NCBI RefSeq assembly: GCF_030052815.1
Contig: NC_079503.1
Coordinates: 45,860,735-45,924,734 of the forward strand
Length of the DNA: 64,000 nucleotides
From: Hevea brasiliensis
Taxonomy: Eukaryota; Streptophyta; Magnoliopsida; Malpighiales; Euphorbiaceae
Direction of reading: 5' to 3'
Below, one piece after another: positions 1 through 11,084 of this stretch. The notes under the pieces were generated by a model that was not told the DNA's origin, searched no databases, and was given only the letters and a program-made list of their open reading frames with translations. The first letter of the stretch is position 1, and every line of letters starts with the position of its first letter. The position numbers and the translations under genes are program-made.

Positions 1-733
1 AAAATCTATAGCTTGAAAAAGCTTCCATGGAAGGTGGCCATGGCTAGGTTTCGGCTGGCTTTTTTGGGAGAGGATGGCTGCTGCAATTTATGTCTTAATT
101 TGGTCTTCTTTTATGTCTTTTATTAGTTTGGTCAAATGAGAGCTTAATGGTGATTGGTTGGTAATCTTGAATGACATCACTTTGATGTCATAAATTGGCA
201 TTCGTTGCATTTTTCTTTCCTTTCCTCCACTACTCATTTTCAATTTAATTTCTAGAAATATTTCTTTATATTTTATGTCATATTAATTATTTACTCAACT
301 GGACAAGTCGGCCAAAAATCACCTCGGAAGGCGAAATGACCAAAATGCCCTCCGTTTGGCTTAACGGGTCAAAATTGTCTGTACCGATTGAAAAATTTTT
401 CTAGGTATTTTCTTGGCATTCTAATGCCATGGGAACCTCAATTACCCTTCTCTGGAGTCCCAAAAATTATTTTATAATTTTTCCCCTTGGTCTAGGGCTC
501 CTCGTTGCGAGAACCGTAACTTCCCTCCGGTTACCCATCGCTAGGGCACCGGCTCGTTTAACTTGATAAAATTTTATTTCTAAAATTTTTACTAAATTTT
601 TCTTGTTAATATTTGAGTTAATTATGGTTCCTGACTTTAGTTTAAATATTTTTCCGGACATTCTAGCTGTCCAGACCGACACCGGTCACCGGAACAGTAG
701 GATGTACGGAGTGGTTATCGGGAGGGTGTTACA
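1..733 (-). repeat. A 3' LTR, partial
   Basis: It matches about 8003-8730 base for base apart from a few substitutions. On the minus strand the LTR starts TGTAACACCCTCCC at 733. The rest of this LTR lies left of the window. Confidence 0.95.
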
Positions 734-746
734 ACTCTTCCCCTCT
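734..746 (-). other. Polypurine tract of A
   Basis: The minus strand reads AGAGGGGAAGAGT directly before the 3' LTR. The same tract occurs in elements G and I. This is the expected primer for plus-strand DNA synthesis. Confidence 0.88.
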
Positions 747-762
747 AATTTAAATTTCGTCC

Positions 763-1506
763 TCAAAATTTACCTGATGCGAACAGTTGAGGGAACTGTT
801 GCCTCATCGTCTCTTCACTTTCCCAAGTTGCTTCCTCGGTGTTGTGGTGCCTCCAAAGCACTTTCACTAATGGAATCTGTTTGTTCCTCAACTCTTTCAC
901 TTCCCGAGTTAGGATCCGTAGAGGTTCTTCTTCATATGTCAAATCCGGTTGTAATTCAATTTCTTCTCTGGAGATGACATGTGAAGGATCTGAGCGGTAT
1001 CTTCTGAGCATGGATACATGGAACACATTGTGGATCTTGTCAAGCTCTGGAGGTAAAGCTAGCCTGTAGGCTATTGGTCCCACACGTTCAATAACTTCAT
1101 ATGGGCCAATAAACCTAGGGCTCAACTTACCTTTTCTTCCAATACTCAACACTTTCTTCCATGGTGACACCTTGAGGAACACCTTGTCGCCAACCACATA
1201 TTCTATTTCTTTTCTCTTCAGGTCGGCATAAGATTTCTGTCTGTCCGAGGCAACCTTCAAGTTGGCTTTGATTAGTTTCACTTTCTCCTTAGTCTGTTTC
1301 ACCAGGTCTGGCCCTATCAGTTTGTGTTCGCCCAATTCAGTCCAGCACACTGGAGTTCTACATTTTCTCCCATACAGCGCTTCATACGGGGCCATTTGGA
1401 TGCTAGCTTGGTAGCTATTGTTGTATGCAAATTCTACCAGTGGGAGGTATCTATCCCAACTTCCCTCAAATTCAATGACACAACTCCTCAGCATATCCTC
1501 AAGGAC
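763..1506 (-). pseudogene. A integrase C-terminal part plus chromodomain (second exon)
   Basis: Reads in phase 0 from the intron acceptor (GTC CTT GAG, then ATG at 1494) to the stop near 763, about 248 codons. It begins with the [16 protein letters not shown] segment after the DDE core and continues through NNSYQASIQMAPYEALYGR to HVSMLRRYRSDPSHV. The end holds a chromodomain-like stretch with LWRHHN and EEATWE. Chromodomains of chromoviral integrases steer insertion to heterochromatin. The reading frame is open throughout, so this exon looks intact. The domain call rests on strong motif matches to Tekay-type integrases. The protein would be nuclear, within the integration complex. Confidence 0.9.
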
Positions 1507-1581
1507 CTGACAAGTATTTCACGTTATTGTTATCATTTCAATTCAATATTTGTATCAATTTCATTGGTTTCAATTATTTAC
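1507..1581 (-). other. Putative 75-bp spliceosomal intron in integrase of A
   Basis: The donor is CAG|GTAAAT (G at 1581) and the acceptor TTGTCAG| (ending 1507). It is AT-rich and lies between codons (phase 0). Read through, it adds NN and a TGA stop. Removed, it joins the conserved VIQ and VLEDML segments exactly. Elements G and I have introns at the same codon boundary. At 75 nt it is near the lower limit for plant introns. Splicing itself is inferred. Confidence 0.8.
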
Positions 1582-2625
1582 CTGGATTACTCTTTCAGAT
1601 TGCCCATCTGTCTGAGGATGGAAAGCTGTGCTGAAATGGAGTTGTGTACCCAAGGATTCATGCAACTTCTTCCAAAATCTCGATGTAAACCTTGGGTCTC
1701 GATCAGATATGATGGAAAGTGGAATTCCATGCAGTCTAACTATCTCACTGATATATAATTCTGCTAACCTCTCTAGTGAGTAGTCAGTCCTAACTGGCAG
1801 AAAGTGTGCTGACTTTGTCAATCTATCAACTATCACCCATGCTGCATCATGTTTCTTTCGGGTGAGAGGTAGACCACTTACAAAATCCATGGTGACCCGA
1901 TCCCATTTCCATTCAGGTATGCGTATAGGCTGTAGCAAACCTGATGGAACTTGATGTTCTGCCTTGACTTGCTGACATGTCAAGCATTTAGTCACATAGT
2001 CACTGATATCTCTCTTCATACCAGGCCACCAATACTGGAGTTTCAGATCATGATACATCTTTGTACTTCCTGGGTGCATAGCATATACACTGGTGTGTGC
2101 CTCTTTTAAAATACTGGTCTTCATTTCCCCATTATCTCGTACACACAGTCTTCCTTTGTAGTACAGACACCCATCTGCTTTCACCTCATAGTCAGCTGCT
2201 TTTCCCTCTGGGAGTTTGCTCATAATAGCCAGTAACTTTTCATCTACTTTTTGCCCATCTAAAATCTGTTGTAGCAGGTTTGGCCTGACTTGCAACTCAG
2301 CCAAAATAGCTCCATCTCGAATCAAAGATAGACGGGCATTCAATGATCTCAAAGCTGTCATGGATTTTCTGCTCAAAGCATCAGTAACTACATTTGCCTT
2401 CCCAGGATGGTAGTCAATTACACAGTCATAGTCCTTCAGGAACTCAATCCATCGCCTCTGTCTAAGGTTGAGCTCTTTCTGGGTTGGCAAATATTTCAAG
2501 CTCTTGTGGTCTGTGTAAATGTAGCACTTTTCACCATACAAGTAGTGCCTCCATATCTTCAGTGCGAAGATAATTGCTGCAAGCTCTAGATCATGGGTAG
2601 GGTAGTTCTGTTCATGTGGCCTTAG
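1582..2625 (-). pseudogene. A RNase H C-terminal half and integrase zinc and DDE core (first exon)
   Basis: An open frame from just after the stop at 2626 to the intron donor, about 348 codons. The first part is RNase H: the LELAAI and YTDHKS motifs with acidic active-site residues, then the tether [10 protein letters not shown] and DALSRKS. Integrase follows with an HHCC zinc domain ([10 protein letters not shown], then CLTC), and the DDE core with [16 protein letters not shown] and GQSERVIQ. All three acidic residues are present. Without splicing the product ends VNN right after the catalytic Glu region. The gene belongs to the same polyprotein as its neighbours. Confidence 0.9.
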
Positions 2626-2898
2626 TTATCTGGAAGCATAAGCGACCACCTTCCCCTCTTGCATCAATACACACCCTAACCCATTATGTGAGGCATCACT
2701 GTAGACCACGAAGTCCTTTCCTGACACTGGCTGTGTTAACACTGGTGCCTCTGTCAACATAGCCTTCAACTTCTCAAAACTGGTCTGACACTTGTCATTC
2801 CAGTCAAATCTGACATTCTTGTGTAACAACTTGGTCATTGGAGCAGCTATTAGGGAAAATCCCTTCACAAATCTTCTCAGAATACCCACTAGCCCCAA
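2626..2898 (-). pseudogene. A RT connection and RNase H N-terminal part
   Basis: About 90 codons: [19 protein letters not shown], the RT thumb/connection of Ty3/gypsy elements, then [10 protein letters not shown] with the first RNase H aspartate, up to VAYASR. It ends in TAA (2626-2628) where element I has CAG (Gln), a change explained by C-to-T on both strands. The start is lost in a disturbed patch at about 2890-3100 where the frame changes more than once relative to element I. That patch carries the CAG/CTG-to-CG pattern described in the findings, so the frameshifts here may not be real. Confidence 0.85.
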
Positions 2899-3013
2899 GA
2901 AGCTTCGACCTCGCTTGTATTCTGGGAGGCTTCCATTCCATCATCGCTTCTATTTTCTTGGGATCCACCTAATCCCATCACCGACACTATGTGTCCAAGG
3001 AATGCAATCGCAT

Positions 3014-5458
3014 TCACCAAAAGTCACACTTGGACAACTTAGCATACGACTTCTTTTCCGCAGGTTTGCGAACAATCCTCAAATGTTCATCATGTTCTTC
3101 CCTGGTCTTGGAGTACACCAGAATGTCATCAATAAAAACCACTACGAACCGATCTAGGTATGGATGGAAGATACGGTTCATAAGGTCCATGAACGCCGCT
3201 GGTGCATTTGTTAGGCCAAAGGGCATCACCAGAAACTCATAATGCCCATACCGGGTCCTGAATGCAGTCTTGGGCACATCTACATCCTTCACCCTCAGCA
3301 GATGATACCCTGATCTGAGATCAATCTTAGAAAATACTCCTGCTCCCTTCAACTGATCAAACAGATCATCAATTCTAGGCAACGGATATTTGTTCTTTAC
3401 TGTCACTTTATTCAACTGCCGGTAATCAATACAAAGCCTCAAAGTCCCATCCTTCTTTTTCACAAACAGCACTGGAGCTCCCCATGGTGACACACTGGGG
3501 CTTATAAACCCCTTATCAAGCAACTCTTGCAATTGAGTTTTCAACTCCCTCAATTCCGTGGGTGCCATCCTATAAGGAGCAATGGAAATGGGTGCGGTAC
3601 CCGGCAGTGTCTCAATAGCAAATTCGACTTCCCTTTCTGTTGGTAAACCAGGCAACTCTTCAGGAAATACTTCTGGGAAGTTTCTCACTGTGGGTATGTC
3701 ACTCAGGTTTGGCTTAGCCTGCCTAGTATCCACCACATGTGCTAGGTAGGCTTCACAGCCTTTTCTCATCATTCTTCTTGCAACAGTGGCTGAGATGACA
3801 TTGGACAAGAAATCTGTCCTTTCCCCCACAACTGTGATCTCATTACCCTCTGAAGTTTTTAGAGAAATTCTCTTCAATTTGCAATCAACTATTGCCTGAT
3901 GACGTGACAACCAGTCCATTCCCAAAATCACGTCAAACTCATGGAAAGGCAACTCAATCAAGTCTGCCAAGAATTCATACCCTTGAATCCTTAACGGGCA
4001 ACCTTTGTATACCTTATTCACCACTACACTGTGGCCCAATGGATTAGTGACCAGAATGTCTTGGTCACTCTCCCCTACTAGTATCCCCCTTTCTACGGGT
4101 AAGTTGATGCAAATGTAGGAATGTGTGGATCCTGGATCCACCAATGCATGCACAGGAGTATTGTAGAGGGAGAACGTACCCCTGATGACGTCCGGGGCAT
4201 CTTGCTCCTCCTGAGCTCTCAGGGCATAATTTCTGGCAGGTGGTCTGTTATCTGGCCTCTCTGCTGGCTCAGATGTAGGCCTCTGAGATGGTCCCACAGC
4301 TTCGGATTTACCAGACCTTCTACCCCTTGGTGGTGCAGGAGCAGATCTGTCTGCTTGTGTTGGAGCAGCAGTAGTAGTTCTGCGTGGACAGTTCCTTAAC
4401 TGATGCTCTGTTGACCCACACCTCAAGCAAGCACCAGTCACTCTCCAACACTCCCCCTTATGCCATTTCAGGCAATGCGGACATGCAGAAGATGCTGGGG
4501 CTGGTCCCCTGAACCCCATCCCTGGAGAGCTGCCCACTGATGGTGTGGACTGACCTCTCCTAGGGGTGAACTGTGGCCTGGGCCCCTGAGACTGACCCTG
4601 ACCCTGTGGCTGAGCTGAACTTTGTGCAGGAGGACCCTTGAACTTCTTCCCTGATGCAGGAGCTGAACTCGACTGACCCGGTCCCCTCTTCTGCTGTCTC
4701 TCTCTTCTAGTCCACTCACTAATTCTTACTTTTTCAACCTTTATTGCCGCTTCCACTAACTTGGTAAATTCTGTGATTCCCAAGGCAGTGAGCTGTATCT
4801 TGATATTGTCATTCAGTCCCTCTTCAAATCTCTTACATCTTTCAGCTTCATTTGGGACTATTTCCCTTCCGTAGCGGCTTAATCGGACGAATTCTTTCTC
4901 ATACTCAGCCACTGACAATTGTCTCTGCCTCAGGTTAATAAATTCTCTTCTTCTCTCTTCCAGGTATACAGTACCCACATATTTCTTCTTAAATTCTGAA
5001 AGAAAGAAGTCCCAAGTTACAGCTTCTGGCTGCACTTCACTGGATACCGTGTCCCACCACTCATAAGCATCATCTTGCAGCAAAGAGATGGCAGCTTCCA
5101 GGTTTTGCTCTGGAGTGCAGTGGAGTTGTTTTAGTACTCTGCCCATTCTGTTCAACCAATTCTCGGCTGGAACAGAGTCATCTTCTCTCTTGCCATAGAA
5201 GTCCACAGCTCCAAACTTTCTTAACCTTTCCAGGTGTGATTTCTGCTGTGGAGCTGGTGGTGGTGGTGGTGGTGGTGCTGGCATTACCCCAGCCATCTGT
5301 CTAAAGAAGTCGGCCATTTGCTGAAACATGGCCTGTGGAGGCTGAGCAGACTCTGCTTGAGCTGGCGGAGCAGATTCTCTCATGCCCCAGCCTCACCGCC
5401 GCAGTGGAGCATGACTCTCCACTTCCTCCTCAACGGCTCTCTGAGATGAAGGATCCAT
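3014..5458 (-). pseudogene. A gag-protease-RT polyprotein region
   Basis: The family start is ATG at 5458-5456 (MDPSSQRAVEEE), followed in frame by a TGA at codon 22; the open 789-codon frame starts at ATG 5383. Residue numbers below are from 5383. A proline run lies at about 38-46, and a capsid-like gag region ([17 protein letters not shown]) follows. Nucleocapsid has two zinc knuckles, CX2CX3HX3C at about 301 and CX2CX4HX4C at about 319. Protease has DPGSTHSY near 416 and ILGMDWL. RT has [13 protein letters not shown] near 638, YPLPRIDDL and the catalytic FIDDILVYS near 751. The frame breaks after KLSKCDFW. Gag forms the particle, protease cleaves the polyprotein, and RT copies the RNA. The early stop lies in a GC-rich spot that is 3 bases shorter than element I and may be an error. 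Confidence 0.92.
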
Positions 5459-5568
5459 ATCCTATTCAAAATAAGAAAGATAAACAGATATGCGTTAGTG
5501 TCACCTCGACTCTTACAAATGCAATGCATGGTATGGACTCAATCTAGGCCCAGAAACGCCTAAACCGT

Positions 5569-5580
5569 GCTCTGATACCA
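5569..5580 (-). other. Primer-binding site of A (tRNA-Met)
   Basis: The minus strand reads TGGTATCAGAGC, the usual complement of the plant initiator tRNA-Met 3' end. Five bases (5581-5585) separate it from the 5' LTR. Confidence 0.9.
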
Positions 5581-5585
5581 CTAAA

Positions 5586-8500
5586 TGTGACACCCCTTAC
5601 CCGTATAAGATACCCGAGTAAGTAATGCCACACGGTGTCTTGGCACAATCAGAATATACCTTACTTAATTTGTGTCATGCTTTTGAAGTTAATTTATGAA
5701 ATATGATTTATTTTAACTATTTATCAAAAGTATTATTCATTTGAGGTTCCGAAGATTTTAAGGAAAATCCGGCGGAGTACCGGCTAAAAATGGAGAAAAC
5801 AGTTCTTCGGAACCTGTTAAAAACACTTCCAATATACTATTTCATTCATTCTCAACTCCAATATCATCAATAAAACTCAATATGAATATCTCAATAATTT
5901 GTCAATTTCAGGTCTCAACAACCTTTTCATTTCTCAAAACATCCCTTTCTCAGGGTTCTCATATATAAACAAGCATTAAATGCTCAATTTAATACCATAC
6001 ATGACCATAAATCTTTATTATTTACATGAACCTCAAAATACATTACATAAATCCCAAATACATATGAGAAAATAAAAAGTTAATTACAAAATGACAAAAT
6101 GACATCTAGTGTCCTACTAATGCAATCGCAGTGACGAGGTGACACGGACATCGAGCGAATCGCCGGATGGACTCACCCGACCGAGGTCTACGGGCTCACG
6201 ATCAGGATCTCCAGTACCTACGCGTGGCAAAAGCAACGCGCTAAGCAATAATGCTTAGTGGTGCAATAATAAAATAAAAGAAAATAGCAAGAAAACAAAT
6301 ATATAGTGAATGTGTATGATTCATTTGTTTGGTATGGTTATATATACATTAATTCAGTAACTTGGTTCATTTCATTCATTTGGTTGCCCAAGTAACCTAC
6401 ACTAGGCGACTGGACTAGATAACGGGTAACCGCACCGGGTACCTAGTACTCGGGCCGTCACACACCATCGGTCACATATGCATCTCCGGTGTGCAGTAAC
6501 AGCTAACAAGTCAGAATAATATCGAGCACAAGGCCAAGTCTCAATGCAAAGTCGAATGGCTAAAAGCCATGAAATCACGAATGGCATTTTTGCCATGTGC
6601 GATCGCTAATCGAACCCTATTGGCATGCCAAACTATCCAAACCAATCTTGTTAGGTATACTAGGGCATTTGAAACTTTTAAATTCTTCAATTCGTGAATT
6701 TCAACTTTTTTTTTTGGTGTCACTATTCATCATTGGTCAACAAAAATGTTGACTTTTTGAATAAAAATGTGTACATTGACTTTGGCACTCCCAACATACC
6801 ACATTTGGTGTTTAAAACTTGTTGGCATTAAGTGTTAATATCATTTCAAAGTGTAACCCACACAAGTAGAAAATTTCAGTTTTGGTGAGTCAACTTTACT
6901 GTTCCATTGGACACTGTTACTGTTGGAATTTGAAGAAATGTAAAACATGAAAGTTGTTCCTTATTTTGTCTAGTTGAATTTCCTTTTTTGAATCACTCCA
7001 TTTGGAGTTTTGTAGCTCCAGATATGGCTCAAAAAGCCAGGCTGTCCGGATATGCATTCTCCTGAAATTTACCATATCTACGGTGCATGAACAGTAACTT
7101 GAGTCACTTGGTTGAATGGGTTCTGGCCATAATTTGGGGTAGGTTCCTTCATGAAAGTTGTTTTTCTATGTCTTAACTTGTTGCTGTAAAAAGTGCAGGC
7201 TAATTGACCAAATCTACAGTGAGTTATGGCCAAATGAACAGTTACTGTTCATTTGGTCAATTCTGCAGAGGCAGTTTCAGGGTTCCGGATTGGGGCCAAG
7301 TTTTGGCCCTCTTGCTTTGGTCTTTTGGGCATGGTTTCTTCAGAAAAAATGTGCCATTATAAGCCTAATTTCATTTCCAATTGGCCAAACACCAATTGGA
7401 CTAGCACAGCCCAAGTTATGGCAGTGAAAAGGGACTGAAATTTCAGTCCCTATGCTGCTGTCCATAGGGCAGCCTACAACCTCACCTTGCCATAGTGTTT
7501 TTCAGTCCCATTTATGGTCAACACATCTAAAATGGTCACTAATTGACCATTACAATGTGCCCTAACAATTTCCTAAGCCAATTCACACTTTCACCTTTCC
7601 AAACCCTAAGGTTCAAATCAATTTATCCATAAACCTCAATTTAACACACTAGTTCAACATCTACGTAAATATATAGCTTAAACATAATCTCCAATTCATG
7701 TTAAGTCCATTAAAACCATCAAAACACTCCCTTATTCTTCCTCCCTTAGGGCTGCCGAAATTGAAGGCATGCGTAAGTATAAATTCCATTCACTTAAGTT
7801 ACCAATTCTTGCTCACTTAAAGGCTTTAACATGGAATAAAGGTGATTTGAGTATTTATATGCACTAACCTTGTTTAGGCAGATTTTTCCAAGCCTCTAAA
7901 CCTCAATTTCCTTCCTCTTGTTGGCTGCCAAGAGCTTGTTTAAGATATGGGGTAAGGTTTTAATGAAGAGAGGTTAGAGAAATAGGGTGGAAGTGAGGAA
8001 AATCTAAAGCTTGAAAAAGCTTCCATGGAAGGTGGCCATGGCTAGGTTTCGGCTGGCTTTTTGGGAGAGGATGGCTGCTGCAATTTATGTCTTAATTTGG
8101 TCTTCTTTTATGTCTTTTATTAGTTTGGTCAAATGGGAGCTTAATGGTGATTGGTTGGTAATCTTGAATGACATCACTTTGCTGTCATAAATTGGCATTT
8201 GTTGCATTTTTCTTTCCTTTCCTCCACTACTCATTTTCAATTTAATTTCTAGCAATATTTCTTCATATTTTATGTCATATTAATTATTTACTCAACTGGA
8301 CAAGTCGGCCAAAAATCACCTCGGAAGGCGAAATGACCAAAATGCCCTCCGTTTGGCTTAACGGGTCAAAATTGTCTGTACCGATTGAAAAATTTTTCTA
8401 GGTATTTTCTTGGCATTCTAATGCCATGGGAACCTCAATTACCCTTCTCTGGAGTCCCAAAAATTATTTTATAATTTTTTCCCCGGGTCTAGGGCTCCTC

Positions 8501-8730
8501 GTTGCGAGAACCGCAACTTCCCTCCGGTTACCCATCGCTAGGGCACCGGCTCGTTTAACTTGATAAAATTTTATTTCTAAAATTTTTACTAAATTTTTCT
8601 TGTTAATATTTGAGTTAATTATGGTTCCTGACTTTACTTTAAATATTTTTCCGGACATTCTAGCTGTCCGGACCGACACCGGTCACCGGAACAGTAGGAT
8701 GTACGGAGTGGTTATCGGGAGGGTGTTACA
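5586..8730 (-). repeat. A 5' LTR, 3145 bp
   Basis: On the minus strand it runs from TGTAACACCCTCCC at 8730 to GGGGTGTCACA at 5586. It carries no credible protein-coding gene; short open frames in it (for example 7158-7427) have no recognisable motif. It holds the conserved hairpin at 6241-6258 and diverged internal repeats around CATGAAAGTTGT. The promoter and poly(A) site should be here, but I could not place them. Confidence 0.95.
6241..6258 (-). other. Conserved LTR hairpin (A)
   Basis: Seven-base perfect stem CTAAGCA/TGCTTAG with a 4-nt loop. On the coding strand it is flanked by GCACCA and GCGTTGCTTTTG, as in G and I. Confidence 0.7.
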
Positions 8731-8966
8731 AAAACAACTAATTAAACACTTTAATTAGTCAAAGAATAGGCCTTAGATCATACAACAATTGCAGAATTAA
8801 AAGCCAAACCTTGAACCACCCATGGAACCATAGTTGCCGCCACCAATGGTGGCTTCACCATGTGTGCCGCCACACCTCTTGATCCAACCAGCAATGAATC
8901 AATCATCTCATGATCAAATCACACAATTAAATCATATAATCAACAATCTAAATGGCAAATATAGTG

Positions 8967-8978
8967 GCTCTAATACCA
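8967..8978 (-). other. Primer-binding site of B
   Basis: The minus strand reads TGGTATTAGAGC, one mismatch from the tRNA-Met site, two bases after the LTR end TTCCTTCA. Confidence 0.75.
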
Positions 8979-8980
8979 AT

Positions 8981-11084
8981 TGAAGGAACGGAAGCGTGAA
9001 AAACACAAGATTATACCATTGAATTCAAAAAAAATTTCGCCTAGGGTCACATGCACCATGCAAGATTTATTTTTATCTATTTGATTTCAATGATAAACAA
9101 CATATTAAAACTCTTTTAATATGTTTTTGGATCTGTATTTTCTATTTAAGATTTTAAAATTAATCAGATTAATTTTAGAACCCTAGATTAAATCAAGAAC
9201 GATTACACTAACCTCTTGATGCAATCGCAATGTGTCTGCGCCTTTGAGATTCGTCTTCAGTACACCAAATGTTGTCCCTCTAGCTTGTCCACACCAAGAA
9301 CACCTATGGCAGCCCTTGAACAGCCTCTAAAGCTTTTTCTATTAATTAGAAATTCAAGTTCTGCCTTTTAAGAGATTAAAGATGTAAACAAGACACTAGA
9401 AACAATTTCTAGTGTTCTTAATTCAAGAGATTGATGGCTAATCTCTTTGAATTGATGAGAGATGAAGAAGAATAGCTGGAGAGGCTCAAAGTGGCGTGAC
9501 AAATGAGAGGAGAGGCTGCTGGTTATTTTTTCTTTTCATAACCACACTTAAATAGCTAGGTTAACACATTAAACCCTAGCCACATGTCACCTTTTGATTA
9601 GCTCTAGGTTTAAGTGACCCAATCACATTGTGCCAAGTGTCAAACCTATATTTAATCTTGATTTTAATCATCTTACATGATTAAAAAAAAAATTTGGCAA
9701 GCTTATGTGTAATCCCATGTGTCACCATCTCATGGTGCCACGTGTCACACTGTGAAATGACCAAAATGCCCCTGTGTCTTAATTTTGAGTTCTTAACCCA
9801 AAATAATTTTTTTCTTCTTCTAATTAATTTATATCAAATATAAATTAATTAATTAATCTCTATTAATTAATTTCTCATCAATTAAATTCATATTTAAACA
9901 CTTTAAATATAAATTTAATTTATACTACACATCCAATAATTTAGATTTGGTTTCAAGTCATGCTAGGGACTTTACAATTTAATTGCAAACCAAACCTATT
10001 TAATTAATCAATTAAACTCTTTAATTAATTAATTAAATCATATTTAAATAGGTGATAACTTGTGTATGTGTGTGACTTACTAGGCTCATCACTAATTGAC
10101 AATGAGACATGATATCAACTCTTAATATCATTAGAACTCTTTCTTACCATAAATGATTTCTCTAAATCATTTTATGAACCTCATAGACCATGGTTAACAC
10201 CTAGCATAGCATGCCATGGCCACCCAATTAGTAATAAGATTTACCTTAAATGAACCTATAATCATATGTTACCATGCACCAGAATCTCTCATACAAAATC
10301 CCAACTCAAGCCGAGTCATGGTTTATGTCAAACTCCATTTGCTATGAATATTATGTTCTCTTTTAATTCCAGTTCTTGATTAAAAGATTTTTCTCATCGT
10401 AAACTCTTTTCTCGAATAAATCTATCTGTCTGCCAGAACTTGAAACATCAAGAACAATTAAATGAACATAGGATTTTATCCCTATTTACTTAGAGGAACA
10501 AATTCCATCTTGATCAACACCTACCTCCATATATAACTAGCAGGAGCCAACACATGCCCATATACCCATACATAGTACAAGTATAAAAGCAGTATCAAAC
10601 TCAAACTACCTATATACAAGATAACTGTGCTATCTCAGGTCTAAAGATTATATGCACTGATATGATTTATGACAAAACATTGACAAGAGTAAACTCCATG
10701 TGCTTGTCATAAGTGTCACTGGTTCGGCCTACTTATCATTTATAAGTGCCTATCATGTTTGTTATATGGCATGAGACTCACCATTCCATCTTATTTATAT
10801 CTCATATAAATAACTTGGGAACAAACATGAATACAATCTTTCTTGATAAGTCATGTCCTTATTATGAAGTATCCTCGATTGTGAACCTATTTATGATACT
10901 TTGTGCTAGAAATTTTGTCACTCATATTCTTAACAACTTAAGAATAATATTTCTAACAAAATATCAATGGACCTTTTCTATTACACATAAATATATTATG
11001 TAAACGAAAAAGTGGAAATGCCTTTTAATAAAATTATGTACAAAATACATACTAAATGATATGCTCTAGGGCATACTACTAACA
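8981..11084 (-). repeat. B 5' LTR, 2104 bp
   Basis: Bounded by TG at 11084 (minus strand) and CA at 8981. The same sequence in reverse orientation forms E1 (24262-26142), which confirms the 3' boundary and most of the length. The open frame at 10746-11003 is inside this LTR and has no recognised domain. Confidence 0.85.

Larger units (their letters stand above)
1..8730 (-). mobile_element. Element A: Tekay/Del-type Ty3/gypsy retrotransposon, 3' LTR cut by window edge
   Basis: Minus-strand element. Parts in transcription order are a 5' LTR (5586-8730), PBS, one gag-pol region (5458 to 763), PPT, and a 3' LTR of which only 733 bp lie in the window. The LTR pieces at 1-733 and about 8003-8730 are nearly identical. 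A sits in the leader of Copia-like element B. The right target duplication should be 8731-8735 (aaaac); its partner is outside. The C-terminal chromodomain, long LTRs and tRNA-Met PBS point to Tekay/Del. It is damaged, but some breaks look artefactual (see findings). Confidence 0.93.
8731..11084 (-). mobile_element. Element B: Copia-like LTR retrotransposon, 5' LTR and leader only
   Basis: Minus-strand 5' LTR (8981-11084), then PBS, then about 250 bp of leader (8731-8980) cut by element A. No coding sequence of B is in the window. The LTR ends TGTTAGTAGTATGCCC...CGTTCCTTCA differ from the gypsy LTRs here. Assignment to Copia is by general likeness of LTR and PBS, not by a protein domain. B lies inside the LTR of C. 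The same LTR family makes up region E. Confidence 0.7.

Noticed and set aside
4121..4399. Plus-strand frame of 92 codons
   Set aside because: It is antisense to the well-supported protease and gag region of A.
5256..5282. GGT/CCA trinucleotide repeat as a microsatellite
   Set aside because: It encodes the proline run of gag and is shared by A, G and I in frame.
5569..5580. tRNA-Met gene
   Set aside because: Only the 12-nt primer-binding complement is present; no cloverleaf around it, and the same holds for the other PBS sites.
10746..11003. 85-codon plus-strand frame
   Set aside because: Inside B's LTR, antisense to the element, and not preserved in the matching part of E1.
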